7,098 bases of DNA from Candidatus Poribacteria bacterium. Lineage in GTDB: Bacteria; Poribacteria; WGA-4E; GCA-2687025. Location of the stretch: NCBI GenBank assembly GCA_027625215.1, contig JAQBWJ010000106.1, positions 1-7,098 on the forward strand. The letters run 5' to 3'. Each line of letters starts with the position of its first letter. Positions within the stretch are counted from its first letter, which is position 1. Position numbers and translations under genes: made by a program. Below the pieces are notes generated by a model, which saw nothing but the letters and a program-made list of their open reading frames with translations, did not search any database and was not told the DNA's origin. Positions 1 to 6,355 of this stretch are shown one piece after another.

Positions 1-460
1 CGTCGTAGTCCTGCGCGTAGGCGTAGGGTTGCACTTCCGCGATGCGCGACTCGAACGCCCGCTCGATGAACCCAAGCGCGTGCAGCGCGGGAGGCACGAA
101 CGTCAACGCCCCTTCCGGCTCGAACTGGCAGGCGTCGTCGAACGTCACCCCATCGAACCACTCCGTCACGAGGAATCCGTCCTCAAACTGAACGGCGACG
201 GGTCGGGGCGCGGCGGCGTTCATCTCGGCGAGCGTCGTCAGCGCCGCCCACTCGGTTTCGAGCGCGTCCTTCCCCCCAAGCGTGACGGGCTCTCGGTTGA
301 ACACCTCCTTGACGGCGTACGCCTTCCCCGACGCCCCAACCGCCTTCGAGACGCGCCGCGTCCCGCCAATCCCCGACGACACGACCTCCACCGACCGGAT
401 CGGCTCCCCAAGCGTTTCCCTAAGCGACTCAACGAGTTGCGTTCGGACAGCCCCCGTCAC
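1..460 (-). CDS. Protein-kinase-fold phosphotransferase, N-terminal part (cut by window edge)
   Basis: Reading the minus strand from a GTG at 460-458 gives 153 open codons running off the window edge. The product looks like the N-lobe of the aminoglycoside phosphotransferase / small-molecule kinase superfamily. It has a Gly-rich turn (SSGIGGTRR, residues 28-36), a strand ending in the candidate ATP-binding lysine (AVKEV, Lys51), a following helix with a candidate partner acid (Glu70 in LETEW), and a hinge-like strand (FLVTEWFDG, residues 96-104). The catalytic HxD and DxD motifs would lie beyond the window, so activity cannot be judged. An AGGA at 472-469 sits 8 bases before the GTG. The start overlaps the stop of the upstream oxygenase gene as GTGA, which implies translational coupling. 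Substrate unknown; the exact family (APH, fructosamine kinase-like, other) is inference. Confidence 0.72.
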   Translation of the reverse strand, partial: MTGAVRTQLVESLRETLGEPIRSVEVVSSGIGGTRRVSKAVGASGKAYAVKEVFNREPVTLGGKDALETEWAALTTLAEMNAAAPRPVAVQFEDGFLVTEWFDGVTFDDACQFEPEGALTFVPPALHALGFIERAFESRIAEVQPYAYAQDYD

Positions 461-1329
461 TTATTCGGTCCTGAGCCGTCGTAATCGTAGGCGGAGGGGG
501 ACTGGATGTGGTCGATAGGATCGTCCGTGAACCGCGCTTCCGTCTTCAAGACGGGGTGCTCGAAGAACGGTTTCGCGCTCGTTGGGAAGACGAGCGAGTC
601 GGCGTAGGCGTACCAACTCGGTTTGTGGATCATGGCGATCATCGTGCGCGGCTTGTCGGAGCGGTTCGGCGTGCCGCGATGCCACAAGCGAATGTCGCGG
701 ATGAGCATCGACCCTTTCTCGACGGTCGGCTGCATGGGCGGGACGACCTTACGCCGCGCTTCCAGCCACTCTTCGGGAACGGTGATACTCCGCATCCCGA
801 TGTGCATCGCCGTATCGAGGTGCGATCCTAGCCAAAGTTCGGTGCTGCCGTTCTCCGGGGTCATCTCGACGGTCGAGACGTTCACGACGACCTGCGTCGC
901 CGGATGCGCCACCTTCAACCCCGCCCACAACTGCCCCGTATCGACGTGGACGGGTTGCAGCCGCGAGCCGGGCATGTTCGTGTTGCCGCTGTAATAGGCG
1001 TTCGTGACGCCGTTCCCCAACAGCGCGTGGTTCGTCTGGATGACGAACTCGTTGAGCAGCACGTCGCGGAATAGGTACGGGTGGAACGGCGGCGGTTCCT
1101 GTTGAATGTTGCCCCAGACGAAATTGTGCGGGGCGTCGCGTCGGGCGATGATTTCTTTCAGGTCGTCCATCATCTTCTCGTGCAGCGCGTCGAGCGAGGC
1201 GTGACTGACGACGTTGGTCAAGACGACGACACCATCCTCGCGGAGCGCGCGCAGGGCGTCGGCGAGGTGGGCGTCGGTCATCTTCTGTGAGGCGCGTTCG
1301 TCGTTCGAGACGTTGATTTCGGTTATCAC
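457..1329 (-). CDS. Phytanoyl-CoA dioxygenase (PhyH) family Fe(II)/2-oxoglutarate oxygenase
   Basis: A 290-residue soluble enzyme of the PhyH family. These non-haem iron oxygenases couple 2-oxoglutarate decarboxylation to hydroxylation of a small molecule. The iron triad is visible: His128 and Asp130 in PVHVDTGQ, and His217 in RLWHRGTPN. Arg228 in KPRTM is the likely 2-oxoglutarate carboxylate ligand. The family signature NGSTELWLGSH spans residues 160-170. Length is normal for the family. I chose the GTG at 1329-1327 because a GGAG lies 10 bases upstream. The in-frame ATG at 1365 has no ribosome binding site and abuts a TACAAT -10-like hexamer, so it probably lies upstream of the transcript start. 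An ATG at residue 17 (1281-1279) is a weaker alternative. The gene overlaps the downstream phosphotransferase by 4 bases. The substrate cannot be told; bacterial members act on very varied compounds. Confidence 0.9.
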   Translation of the reverse strand: MITEINVSNDERASQKMTDAHLADALRALREDGVVVLTNVVSHASLDALHEKMMDDLKEIIARRDAPHNFVWGNIQQEPPPFHPYLFRDVLLNEFVIQTNHALLGNGVTNAYYSGNTNMPGSRLQPVHVDTGQLWAGLKVAHPATQVVVNVSTVEMTPENGSTELWLGSHLDTAMHIGMRSITVPEEWLEARRKVVPPMQPTVEKGSMLIRDIRLWHRGTPNRSDKPRTMIAMIHKPSWYAYADSLVFPTSAKPFFEHPVLKTEARFTDDPIDHIQSPSAYDYDGSGPNK

Positions 1330-1365
1330 GGGTCGGCATCTCCAAATACATTCTCTCCGTCCCAT

Positions 1366-1371
1366 ATTGTA
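1366..1371 (-). promoter_or_regulatory. Candidate -10 element for the PhyH-phosphotransferase pair
   Basis: The minus strand reads TACAAT here, one mismatch from the sigma-70 consensus. A transcript start about 7 bases downstream would leave a leader of roughly 30 bases carrying the GGAG before the GTG at 1329. No convincing -35 is visible: the hexamers 17-18 bases upstream read ATGATT or GATGAT. Hence low confidence. Confidence 0.3.
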
Positions 1372-1472
1372 ACGGAACGGGCGGCGAGAATCATCGCTGA
1401 TCGGCTTTGGAATCCCCGAACGGTGACGCTAAGGCGGGCGAGATGATTCGTGATGAACGCGGGATCAAACCG

Positions 1473-1952
1473 CTAACGGTCGGATGTCGGTTCCGTCGGG
1501 TCGATCACGACAAGTCCCTCTATCCTGCCAGCCGTGTTGAGCTCGCTATCTGAAGACACCAATTCAAGACCATTCATATCGGAGCCGATTAACGAACGAT
1601 GGATCGACATTGCCGCAGCGAGTTGTACAGCGTCGTACCCGCGCAATGCGTGCTGTTCGGCAAGCGCCGCTGCGTAATCGAGCAGTTCGTCGCTGATATT
1701 CGCAATGCTGATCTGTTTGGGATATTCTCGTCGGAACCGACGTATCTGTTGTCGCGCTTCTTCGGAAGAAAGGCGAGAACCTCTGCCAAGACGTGTTATC
1801 GCCGCAATCACTTCGACGATCGTGAGTCGCGCAATATAGAACGCATTACCCGTTTCGGGCACAAGCAACGACTTAACGATTTCGGAACCGACTTCGTCCG
1901 CATACCGTTTGACGAGCGCGCTGCTGTCAAAGAACAGGTGACGCACCGTCAA
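1473..1952 (-). CDS. vapC: PIN-domain RNase toxin, VapC family
   Basis: A 159-residue PIN-domain protein, complete in one domain. VapC toxins are Mg-dependent RNases that cut tRNA, rRNA or mRNA when their antitoxin is degraded. The four conserved acids are present: Asp9 in FFDSSALVKRY, Glu47 in TIVEV, Asp107 in GYDAVQLAAA and Asp135 in SSDSEL. Nuclease activity is therefore expected. The start is non-ATG. TTG at 1952-1950 overlaps the antitoxin stop as TTGA and has AAGGA 6 bases upstream. A GTG two codons later (1946-1944) is the alternative. The overlap suggests coupled translation from the antitoxin message, the usual type II arrangement. Base composition is lower in G+C than the flanking genes, consistent with acquisition by transfer. 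Naming it vapC rests on fold and context; the RNA target cannot be predicted. Confidence 0.9.
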   Translation of the reverse strand: MTVRHLFFDSSALVKRYADEVGSEIVKSLLVPETGNAFYIARLTIVEVIAAITRLGRGSRLSSEEARQQIRRFRREYPKQISIANISDELLDYAAALAEQHALRGYDAVQLAAAMSIHRSLIGSDMNGLELVSSDSELNTAGRIEGLVVIDPTEPTSDR

Positions 1953-2170
1953 CGCCGATCCTTAATGATCGTCTCGGACAATGAGACACCCTCAATTTTG
2001 ATCGGCTTCCATTCGTGGAACTCGCGGATATATTCTTCATCAAGCGGCTCGCCGATCTGAACGAAAATCCCATCTTTTGCCAAGATGCGCTGTATTTCAA
2101 GACGCTCCTGCCATTGTCGGTCAAGCAACGCCTGGAGATCGCGGTCTTTGGCACGATTTGTTTCGGACAT
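1949..2170 (-). CDS. Putative antitoxin partner of the PIN toxin (VapB-like)
   Basis: A 73-residue protein encoded immediately before the PIN toxin, sharing four bases with it. The start at ATG 2170-2168 is chosen because a strong GAGGAG (2183-2178) precedes it by 7 bases; a longer in-frame reading from 2269 lacks such support. Residues 3-31 are highly charged and helix-forming (KDRDLQALLDRQWQERLEIQ). A short hydrophobic strand follows (GIFVQIG, 34-40). The end SLSETIIKDRR (63-73) resembles the basic C-terminal tails of VapB/Phd-type antitoxins. I see no clear AbrB, ribbon-helix-helix or Phd N-terminal DNA-binding domain, so the antitoxin role comes mainly from gene order, overlap and size. 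Expected job: bind and inhibit the PIN RNase, and perhaps repress the operon. Confidence 0.7.
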   Translation of the reverse strand: MSETNRAKDRDLQALLDRQWQERLEIQRILAKDGIFVQIGEPLDEEYIREFHEWKPIKIEGVSLSETIIKDRR

Positions 2171-2238
2171 GTCGTCGCTCCTCACAATATCACGGAAACC
2201 AATAGCCTCATTCTGCCTTAATTCATCTGTCTGGAACA

Positions 2239-2247
2239 AATATACCA
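2239..2247 (-). promoter_or_regulatory. Candidate extended -10 promoter for the toxin-antitoxin pair
   Basis: The minus strand reads TGGTATATT, a TGn extension followed by TATATT (close to TATAAT). It lies about 70 bases before the antitoxin ATG at 2170. No good -35 is seen, which extended -10 promoters tolerate. The site sits in the divergent region shared with the phosphorylase gene. Confidence 0.35.
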
Positions 2248-2272
2248 CCTCGCACAATTCCCGCGCCACGAC

Positions 2273-2302
2273 CCCCCGTTCGTGCTACGCTATATACGGG
2301 GG
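2273..2302. repeat. 7-bp perfect inverted repeat in the divergent control region
   Basis: CCCCCGT at 2273-2279 is the exact reverse complement of ACGGGGG at 2296-2302, with a 16-base spacer. The spacer has a small internal CGT/ACG stem and the AT-rich TATAT. No T-run follows, so a Rho-independent terminator is unlikely. The position, about 55 bases before glgP and just upstream of the antitoxin promoter candidate, would suit an operator or a leader hairpin. The plus-strand TGCTACGCT inside it (2283-2291) also reads as a weak extended -10 for glgP. Confidence 0.35.
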
Positions 2303-2355
2303 ATGCAAAGGGGAAAGACTGACGGACTTTTAAGACCTATAAGACGGGAGCCTCG

Positions 2356-4941
2356 ATGAGACCCCTACGTTCACTCCGTAGCGTGCCGCGCCTGCCCGGA
2401 GAACTCGACGGACTGACGACTCTGGCGAACAACCTCTGGTGGACGTGGAACCACCCCACCGCCGAACTGTTCCGCAGCATCGACCCGTACCTGTGGGAAG
2501 AGGTCAACCACAACCCCATCGCCCTGCTCGGACGGCTTGGGCAAGACCAAGTGGACGCCCTCTCCCGCGACGACGCCTTCCGCTACCGCCTACGCCGAGA
2601 ACTCCAATCGTTCAACGACTACCTCAACCGCCAGACATGGTTCGCGCGGGCGCATCTGCGCGAGGTGTCGCAGCCGCTCGTCGCCTACTTCTGCGCCGAG
2701 TTCGGGCTCGCGGAGTGGTTTCGCATCTACTCCGGCGGGTTGGGCGTGCTGGCGGGCGATCATCTGAAAGCGGTCAGCGATCTCGGCATCCCGTTCGTCG
2801 CCATCGGACTGTTCTATCATCGCGGGTACTTCCAGCAACGCCTCTCGCTCGACGGCTGGCAGATGGAAGGCTACCCCTACAACGACGCGACCCAACTGCC
2901 GATGGAGCTCATCAAAACGGGCGACGGCAAGTCCCGTCATGTTGAAGTACTCGTCGGCGGAGAACGCACCCTCGCCCAAATCTGGCGCGTGAACGTCGGA
3001 CGCCTCCACCTCTACCTGCTCGACACAAACATCCCCGAAAACCCGCCCCACCTCCGCGCGATCACCGACCGACTCTACGGCGGCGACGACAACCACCGAC
3101 TCTCGCAGGAGATCGTCTTGGGGATCGGAGGCGTGCGACTGCTGGCGGCGTTGGGCATCGAGCCGGACGTGTTCCACATGAACGAGGGGCACGCCGCGTT
3201 CCTGACGGTCGAACGGCTGCGGCGCTTCGTCAAAGGCGGGATGCCGTTGGAGGCGGCGGTCGAGGCGGTGAAGGGCTCCAACGTCTTCACGACGCACACG
3301 CCCGTCCCGGCGGGCAACAAGGCGTACCCAAGCGGGCTGTTGGAATACCACCTCAAACCGTACTTGACGGAACTCGGCATCACCCACAGCGAACTGCTCG
3401 CGTACGGGCAGATTCATTCGGGGCAGGGCGATTTCGGCACGACCGTCTTCGCGCTGCATTTTTCAAGCGTGGCGAACGGGGTCAGTCGGTTGCACGGCGT
3501 TGTCGCGCGGCAGATGTGGCAGCCCGTCTACGGCGACATCCCCACTGAAGAAGTGCCCATCGGACACGTCACGAACGGCACGCACATCTCGACGTGGGTG
3601 TCGGACGAGATGGCGGACTTGTACGACTCTTACGTCGGTCCCCGTTGGCGGGAAGAGCCGTGGAACGAAAAGGCGTGGGAGCGGATCGACGGCGTACCGG
3701 CGGCGGAACTGTGGAAGGCGCACGAGCGCTCCCGCGAACGACTGATCGGTGTGACGCGGCAACGGCTCGCTCTTCAGTTGACGGCGCGCCACGCAAGCGC
3801 GAGCGAAATTCAAGCGGCGAGCGAGGTGCTGAACACGGAAGCCCTCACCATCGGCTTCGCGCGACGAGTCGCCACCTACAAACGTCTGCTGCTGCTGCTC
3901 ACCGACGCGGAACGGTTCACCCGACTCCTCACGAACCCGGAGCGACCCGTTCAACTGCTTGTCGCAGGCAAAGCGCACCCGGACGATCACGCGGGCAAAG
4001 AGTTCATCCAAAAACTGGTCAGGTTCGCGTCGCAACCGAACTTGCGGCGGCACATCGTCTTCATTGAAAACTACGACATGTATATCGGTCGGCTGCTCAC
4101 GTCGGGCGTGGACGTGTGGTTGAACAACCCGCGTCGTCAGCAGGAGGCGAGCGGCACGAGCGGCATGAAGTCCGCCCTCAACGGCGGGTTGAACCTCAGC
4201 ATCCTCGACGGCTGGTGGGACGAAGCGTACGCGGACGCCGAACGCGACGGCATCGAGGGTATCGGCTGGGCGGTCGGCGACCACGAGACGGAGACGAGCG
4301 ACGAGCGCGAACTCGACCGCATGGACGCGAACGTGCTGTACGCCGTTTTGGAACGCGAGATCGTCCCGTCGTTCTACGACCGCAGCGCCGAGAACGTTCC
4401 CCGCGATTGGGTGCGGCGCATGAAGACGGCGATCCGCACGCTCGCGCCGGAGTTCAACACGCACCGCATGTTGATCGACTATATGAACGACGCCTACGTC
4501 CCCGTCTCGGAGCGGCGCGCGCGGTTGGCGGCGAACGGATGGGAAGGCGCGCGAAATCTGGGCGTGTGGAAGAAACGAGTCCGCGCGACATGGAGCGAGA
4601 TCAAGGTGCTCCGTACGGAGATCGGCGCGGGCGATGTCGTCACGTCGGGCGACGAGATTCCCGTCAAAGTGGAACTCGGACTTGCGGGACTGGAGCCGTC
4701 GGACGTGATCGTGCAGGTCGCCGTCGGGCGGATGAGTCTGACGGACATCTCCGCGCCGATGGAGGACGTGTCCTACACGACGCTCAAACTGAATCAACGC
4801 GCCTCGCTGCCGGAGCGCGCCGTCTTCGAGGGCGCGTTCGTCTCCGAGTTGAGCGGGCATCTCGGCGTGACGGTGCGCCTGCTGCCGACCCATCCCGACC
4901 TCATGACGCCGATGGAGATGGGTCTGGTGAAGTGGGCGTAA
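2356..4941 (+). CDS. glgP: Alpha-glucan (glycogen/maltodextrin) phosphorylase, GT35
   Basis: An 861-residue cytosolic phosphorylase that uses inorganic phosphate to release alpha-D-glucose-1-phosphate from the ends of glycogen or maltodextrin. Residues about 10-105 form the DUF3417-type N-terminal domain (NNLWWTWNHPTAELF) seen in the bacterial/archaeal branch of the family. The catalytic core follows: YSGGLGVLAGDHLKA (125-139), MNEGHAAF (275-282), THTPVPAG with His314, and FARRVATYKR (501-510), where Lys509-Arg510 match the phosphate-contacting Lys-Arg pair of muscle phosphorylase. EASGTSGMK holds the pyridoxal-phosphate lysine, Lys605. The last 130 or so residues are a beta-rich tail usual for this branch. 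GGGAG at 2346-2350, 5 bases before the ATG, supports the start. The gene is intact, has no glycogen neighbour in the window, and a HicB-like gene follows after 52 bases with no terminator. Substrate preference between glycogen and maltodextrin is not decidable from sequence. Confidence 0.96.
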   Translation: MRPLRSLRSVPRLPGELDGLTTLANNLWWTWNHPTAELFRSIDPYLWEEVNHNPIALLGRLGQDQVDALSRDDAFRYRLRRELQSFNDYLNRQTWFARAHLREVSQPLVAYFCAEFGLAEWFRIYSGGLGVLAGDHLKAVSDLGIPFVAIGLFYHRGYFQQRLSLDGWQMEGYPYNDATQLPMELIKTGDGKSRHVEVLVGGERTLAQIWRVNVGRLHLYLLDTNIPENPPHLRAITDRLYGGDDNHRLSQEIVLGIGGVRLLAALGIEPDVFHMNEGHAAFLTVERLRRFVKGGMPLEAAVEAVKGSNVFTTHTPVPAGNKAYPSGLLEYHLKPYLTELGITHSELLAYGQIHSGQGDFGTTVFALHFSSVANGVSRLHGVVARQMWQPVYGDIPTEEVPIGHVTNGTHISTWVSDEMADLYDSYVGPRWREEPWNEKAWERIDGVPAAELWKAHERSRERLIGVTRQRLALQLTARHASASEIQAASEVLNTEALTIGFARRVATYKRLLLLLTDAERFTRLLTNPERPVQLLVAGKAHPDDHAGKEFIQKLVRFASQPNLRRHIVFIENYDMYIGRLLTSGVDVWLNNPRRQQEASGTSGMKSALNGGLNLSILDGWWDEAYADAERDGIEGIGWAVGDHETETSDERELDRMDANVLYAVLEREIVPSFYDRSAENVPRDWVRRMKTAIRTLAPEFNTHRMLIDYMNDAYVPVSERRARLAANGWEGARNLGVWKKRVRATWSEIKVLRTEIGAGDVVTSGDEIPVKVELGLAGLEPSDVIVQVAVGRMSLTDISAPMEDVSYTTLKLNQRASLPERAVFEGAFVSELSGHLGVTVRLLPTHPDLMTPMEMGLVKWA

Positions 4942-4993
4942 TAGGCAGACTTATCGTGACGGGGCTTTGTGGCGCGACATGGAGATTCGTACG

Positions 4994-5218
4994 ATGAAGC
5001 ACTACTCATTCGAGGTCATCGTTGAACCGGACGAGGACCGTTGGCACGCTTACTGTCCCGCCCTTGAACGGCAAGGCGCCGCGACATGGGGCAACACCAA
5101 AGACGAGGCGTTGAAGCACATTCGAGAAGTCGTGCAGATGGTGCTTGAGGAACTCGTCTCCGACGGGCTTCCGATTCCTGATGGATCGCAGGACACCGTG
5201 TTTGCATCGTATGTTTAA
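4994..5218 (+). CDS. Solitary short HicB-like antitoxin-family protein
   Basis: A 74-residue protein of the HicB/UPF0150 family with a partly degraded RNase H-like fold. It has an N-terminal strand (YSFEVIVEPDEDRWHAYCPAL, 4-24), a turn with Gly28 and Trp32-Gly33-Asn34, the family helix TKDEALKHIREVVQMVLEEL (35-54), and the DGLPIP end (58-62). In HicAB systems HicB binds and neutralises the mRNA-cleaving HicA. The start at ATG 4994 is favoured by GGAG at 4981-4984, 9 bases upstream; in-frame TTG 4967 and ATG 4979 are less likely. There is no C-terminal helix-turn-helix or ribbon-helix-helix domain and no HicA-sized gene on either side. It may therefore be an orphan antitoxin, or one of the many solitary HicB-like proteins of unknown role. 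It probably shares a transcript with the phosphorylase and methyltransferase. Confidence 0.85.
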   Translation: MKHYSFEVIVEPDEDRWHAYCPALERQGAATWGNTKDEALKHIREVVQMVLEELVSDGLPIPDGSQDTVFASYV

Positions 5219-5270
5219 GTAAAGTGCATCCAAAAGGTTGGTGTTGGTGGAAACTAGGAGATCACACACC

Positions 5271-6083
5271 ATGCATCAACCTCAGACGTGGCACTACGGG
5301 CTGATCGCCCGTTGGTGGATGGAGTTCAACGACGAAACGCCCGAACTCGACCACCTCAAAAAGATCATTTCGCACTACGGCGAGCCCGTCCTCGATGTCG
5401 CGTGCGGGACGGGGCGCGTCTCCCTGCCGCTGCTGGCGACGGGGGTCGACGTGGACGCGACGGACATTTCCGGCGACATGCTGGACGGCTACCGAACGCT
5501 CGCTACTCGCCGAAACCTGACGCCATCCCTCTACCAAACCGCGATGCACGAGCTCGATCTACCGCGACAATACCGCACGATCTTCATTTGCGGCGGGTTC
5601 GGACTCGGCGGCAGCCGCGAGCAGGACGTTCAGACGTTGCGCCGCTGCCACGACCTGCTGGAGCCGGGCGGCGCGCTCGTGTTCGATCACGAAATCCCCT
5701 TCTCCCGCGAACCGAATCGGAACGTCTGGAACATGTGGGCCGACCGACCGGAGACGGGACAACCCTTCCCCGAATCCGGCACGCGACGACAGACCTCCGA
5801 CGGAACCGACCTCGAAATCATCTGGCGTCTCGTCGATTTCGACCCGCTTGACCAACTCCAAACGCACCAGTTGCGCGCCCGTCACTGGCGCGGCGACGAA
5901 CTCCTCGCCGAGCAAGACCACACGTTGCAAATGCACTGGTACTTGATGGGTGAAATCTCGTTGATGATGCGGCTTGCGGGCTTCGGAGACATCTCGGTCT
6001 GCGACGGTTGGACGGACAACCCGCCTGTGCCGTACGAACACGGCAATACGCTGTTGTTCATCGGGCGGAAGGCGACGCGCTAA
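5271..6083 (+). CDS. Class I SAM-dependent methyltransferase
   Basis: A 270-residue soluble methyltransferase with the Rossmann-like class I fold. Motif I is VLDVACGTGRVSLPLL (40-55). The acid at the end of strand 2 is Asp65 in DATDIS, which should bind the ribose of S-adenosylmethionine. Strand 4 is FICGGFG (105-111), and LEPGGALVFDHE (130-141) is the usual post-III motif. The C-terminal half (about 165-270) is a beta-rich sheet ending in NTLLFIGRK, typical of UbiE/Methyltransf_25-like small-molecule enzymes. The start at ATG 5271 has AGGAG at 5256-5260, 10 bases upstream; an in-frame TTG at 5238 is disfavoured. The gene begins 52 bases after the HicB-like gene. The substrate cannot be inferred, and neighbours give no clear pathway. 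Confidence 0.92.
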   Translation: MHQPQTWHYGLIARWWMEFNDETPELDHLKKIISHYGEPVLDVACGTGRVSLPLLATGVDVDATDISGDMLDGYRTLATRRNLTPSLYQTAMHELDLPRQYRTIFICGGFGLGGSREQDVQTLRRCHDLLEPGGALVFDHEIPFSREPNRNVWNMWADRPETGQPFPESGTRRQTSDGTDLEIIWRLVDFDPLDQLQTHQLRARHWRGDELLAEQDHTLQMHWYLMGEISLMMRLAGFGDISVCDGWTDNPPVPYEHGNTLLFIGRKATR

Positions 6084-6109
6084 CCTGTTTTCTTGTTCCG
6101 TCGAACGAA

Positions 6110-6250
6110 TTCTCAACTCGTGTTGATAATCAGCGTTTCCACAACCGTCTAAGCGGAGGACGCCAACCCCTTCCCCTTGCGGGGGACTCGCAACGCGAGG
6201 GCGCGCAGCGCGGGGATGGGGGTTCGTGGAATACCAACACGAGTCGAGAA
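6110..6250. repeat. MITE/REP-like element: 22-bp imperfect terminal inverted repeats around a GC-rich palindromic core
   Basis: The left end (6110-6131) and the reverse complement of the right end (6229-6250) agree at 19 of 22 positions, sharing ACTCGTGTTG and TTCTC. Inside lies a second inverted pair: AACCCCTTCCCC (6165-6176) against GGGGATGGGGGTT (6212-6224). Nested within are hairpins CCCC-TTGC-GGGG (6173-6184), CTCGC-AAC-GCGAG (6187-6199) and CGCGC-A-GCGCG (6202-6212). The minus strand translates here to the PPQGEGVGV-type reading typical of interspersed GC-rich palindromic repeats. No ORF for a transposase and no clear target-site duplication (TCGAACGAA left, CACCCCTAA right). Mobility is inference; it would be tested by copy number in the genome. 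Confidence 0.55.
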
Positions 6251-6266
6251 CACCCCTAAGAGGGAC

Positions 6267-6296
6267 TTGCGTACCCGCCGAAAAATGCGCTACGGT
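6267..6296 (+). promoter_or_regulatory. Weak candidate promoter before the last gene
   Basis: TTGCGT (6267-6272) and TACGGT (6291-6296) are 18 bases apart, a legal sigma-70 spacing but with only partial matches. The -10 region resembles that before glgP (GCTACGCTA at 2284 against GCTACGGTA at 6289). A terminator-like hairpin directly follows, so this promoter would be attenuated or the call is wrong. Confidence 0.25.
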
Positions 6297-6299
6297 AAC

Positions 6300-6323
6300 G
6301 GGTAGGAGATACTCCCCCTTTTT
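6300..6323 (+). terminator. Terminator-like hairpin with T-run
   Basis: GGG-TA-GGAG (6300-6308), loop ATA and CTCC-CCC (6312-6318) form a 7-bp stem with a two-base bulge. Five T residues follow (6319-6323). The orientation would end plus-strand transcription coming from the methyltransferase gene 217 bases upstream. It sits only 33 bases before the next start codon, so it could instead attenuate that gene. The short stem makes this tentative. Confidence 0.4.
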
Positions 6324-6355
6324 CTCAGCATCGAGACGGAAACAGAAATAGCGGA

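Noticed and set aside
29..484. Plus-strand 151-codon open frame at the left edge
   Set aside because: The opposite strand encodes a kinase-fold N-terminus with a ribosome binding site and an overlapping upstream gene; the plus-strand product is a low-complexity Arg/Pro-rich shadow.
1388..1449. GAATCATC / GATGATTC 8-bp inverted repeat between the toxin and oxygenase genes
   Set aside because: The arms are 46 bases apart, do not extend beyond 8 bp, and have no T-run; chance occurrence is plausible.
1464..1484. ACCG-TTAG-CGGT hairpin at the toxin stop codon as a minus-strand terminator
   Set aside because: The stem is only 4 bp and is followed by TTTGAT rather than a T-run; too weak to call.
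3463..4893. 476-codon open frame on the minus strand, and a 289-codon one at 2590-3459
   Set aside because: Both lie antisense to a well-conserved phosphorylase whose motifs run throughout. Their Arg/Val/His-rich composition is typical of shadow frames in GC-rich DNA, and neither shows a recognisable domain.
4116..4997. Plus-strand 293-codon frame overlapping the glgP 3' end
   Set aside because: It is extremely Arg/Gly-rich, out of frame within conserved phosphorylase sequence, and lacks a ribosome binding site.
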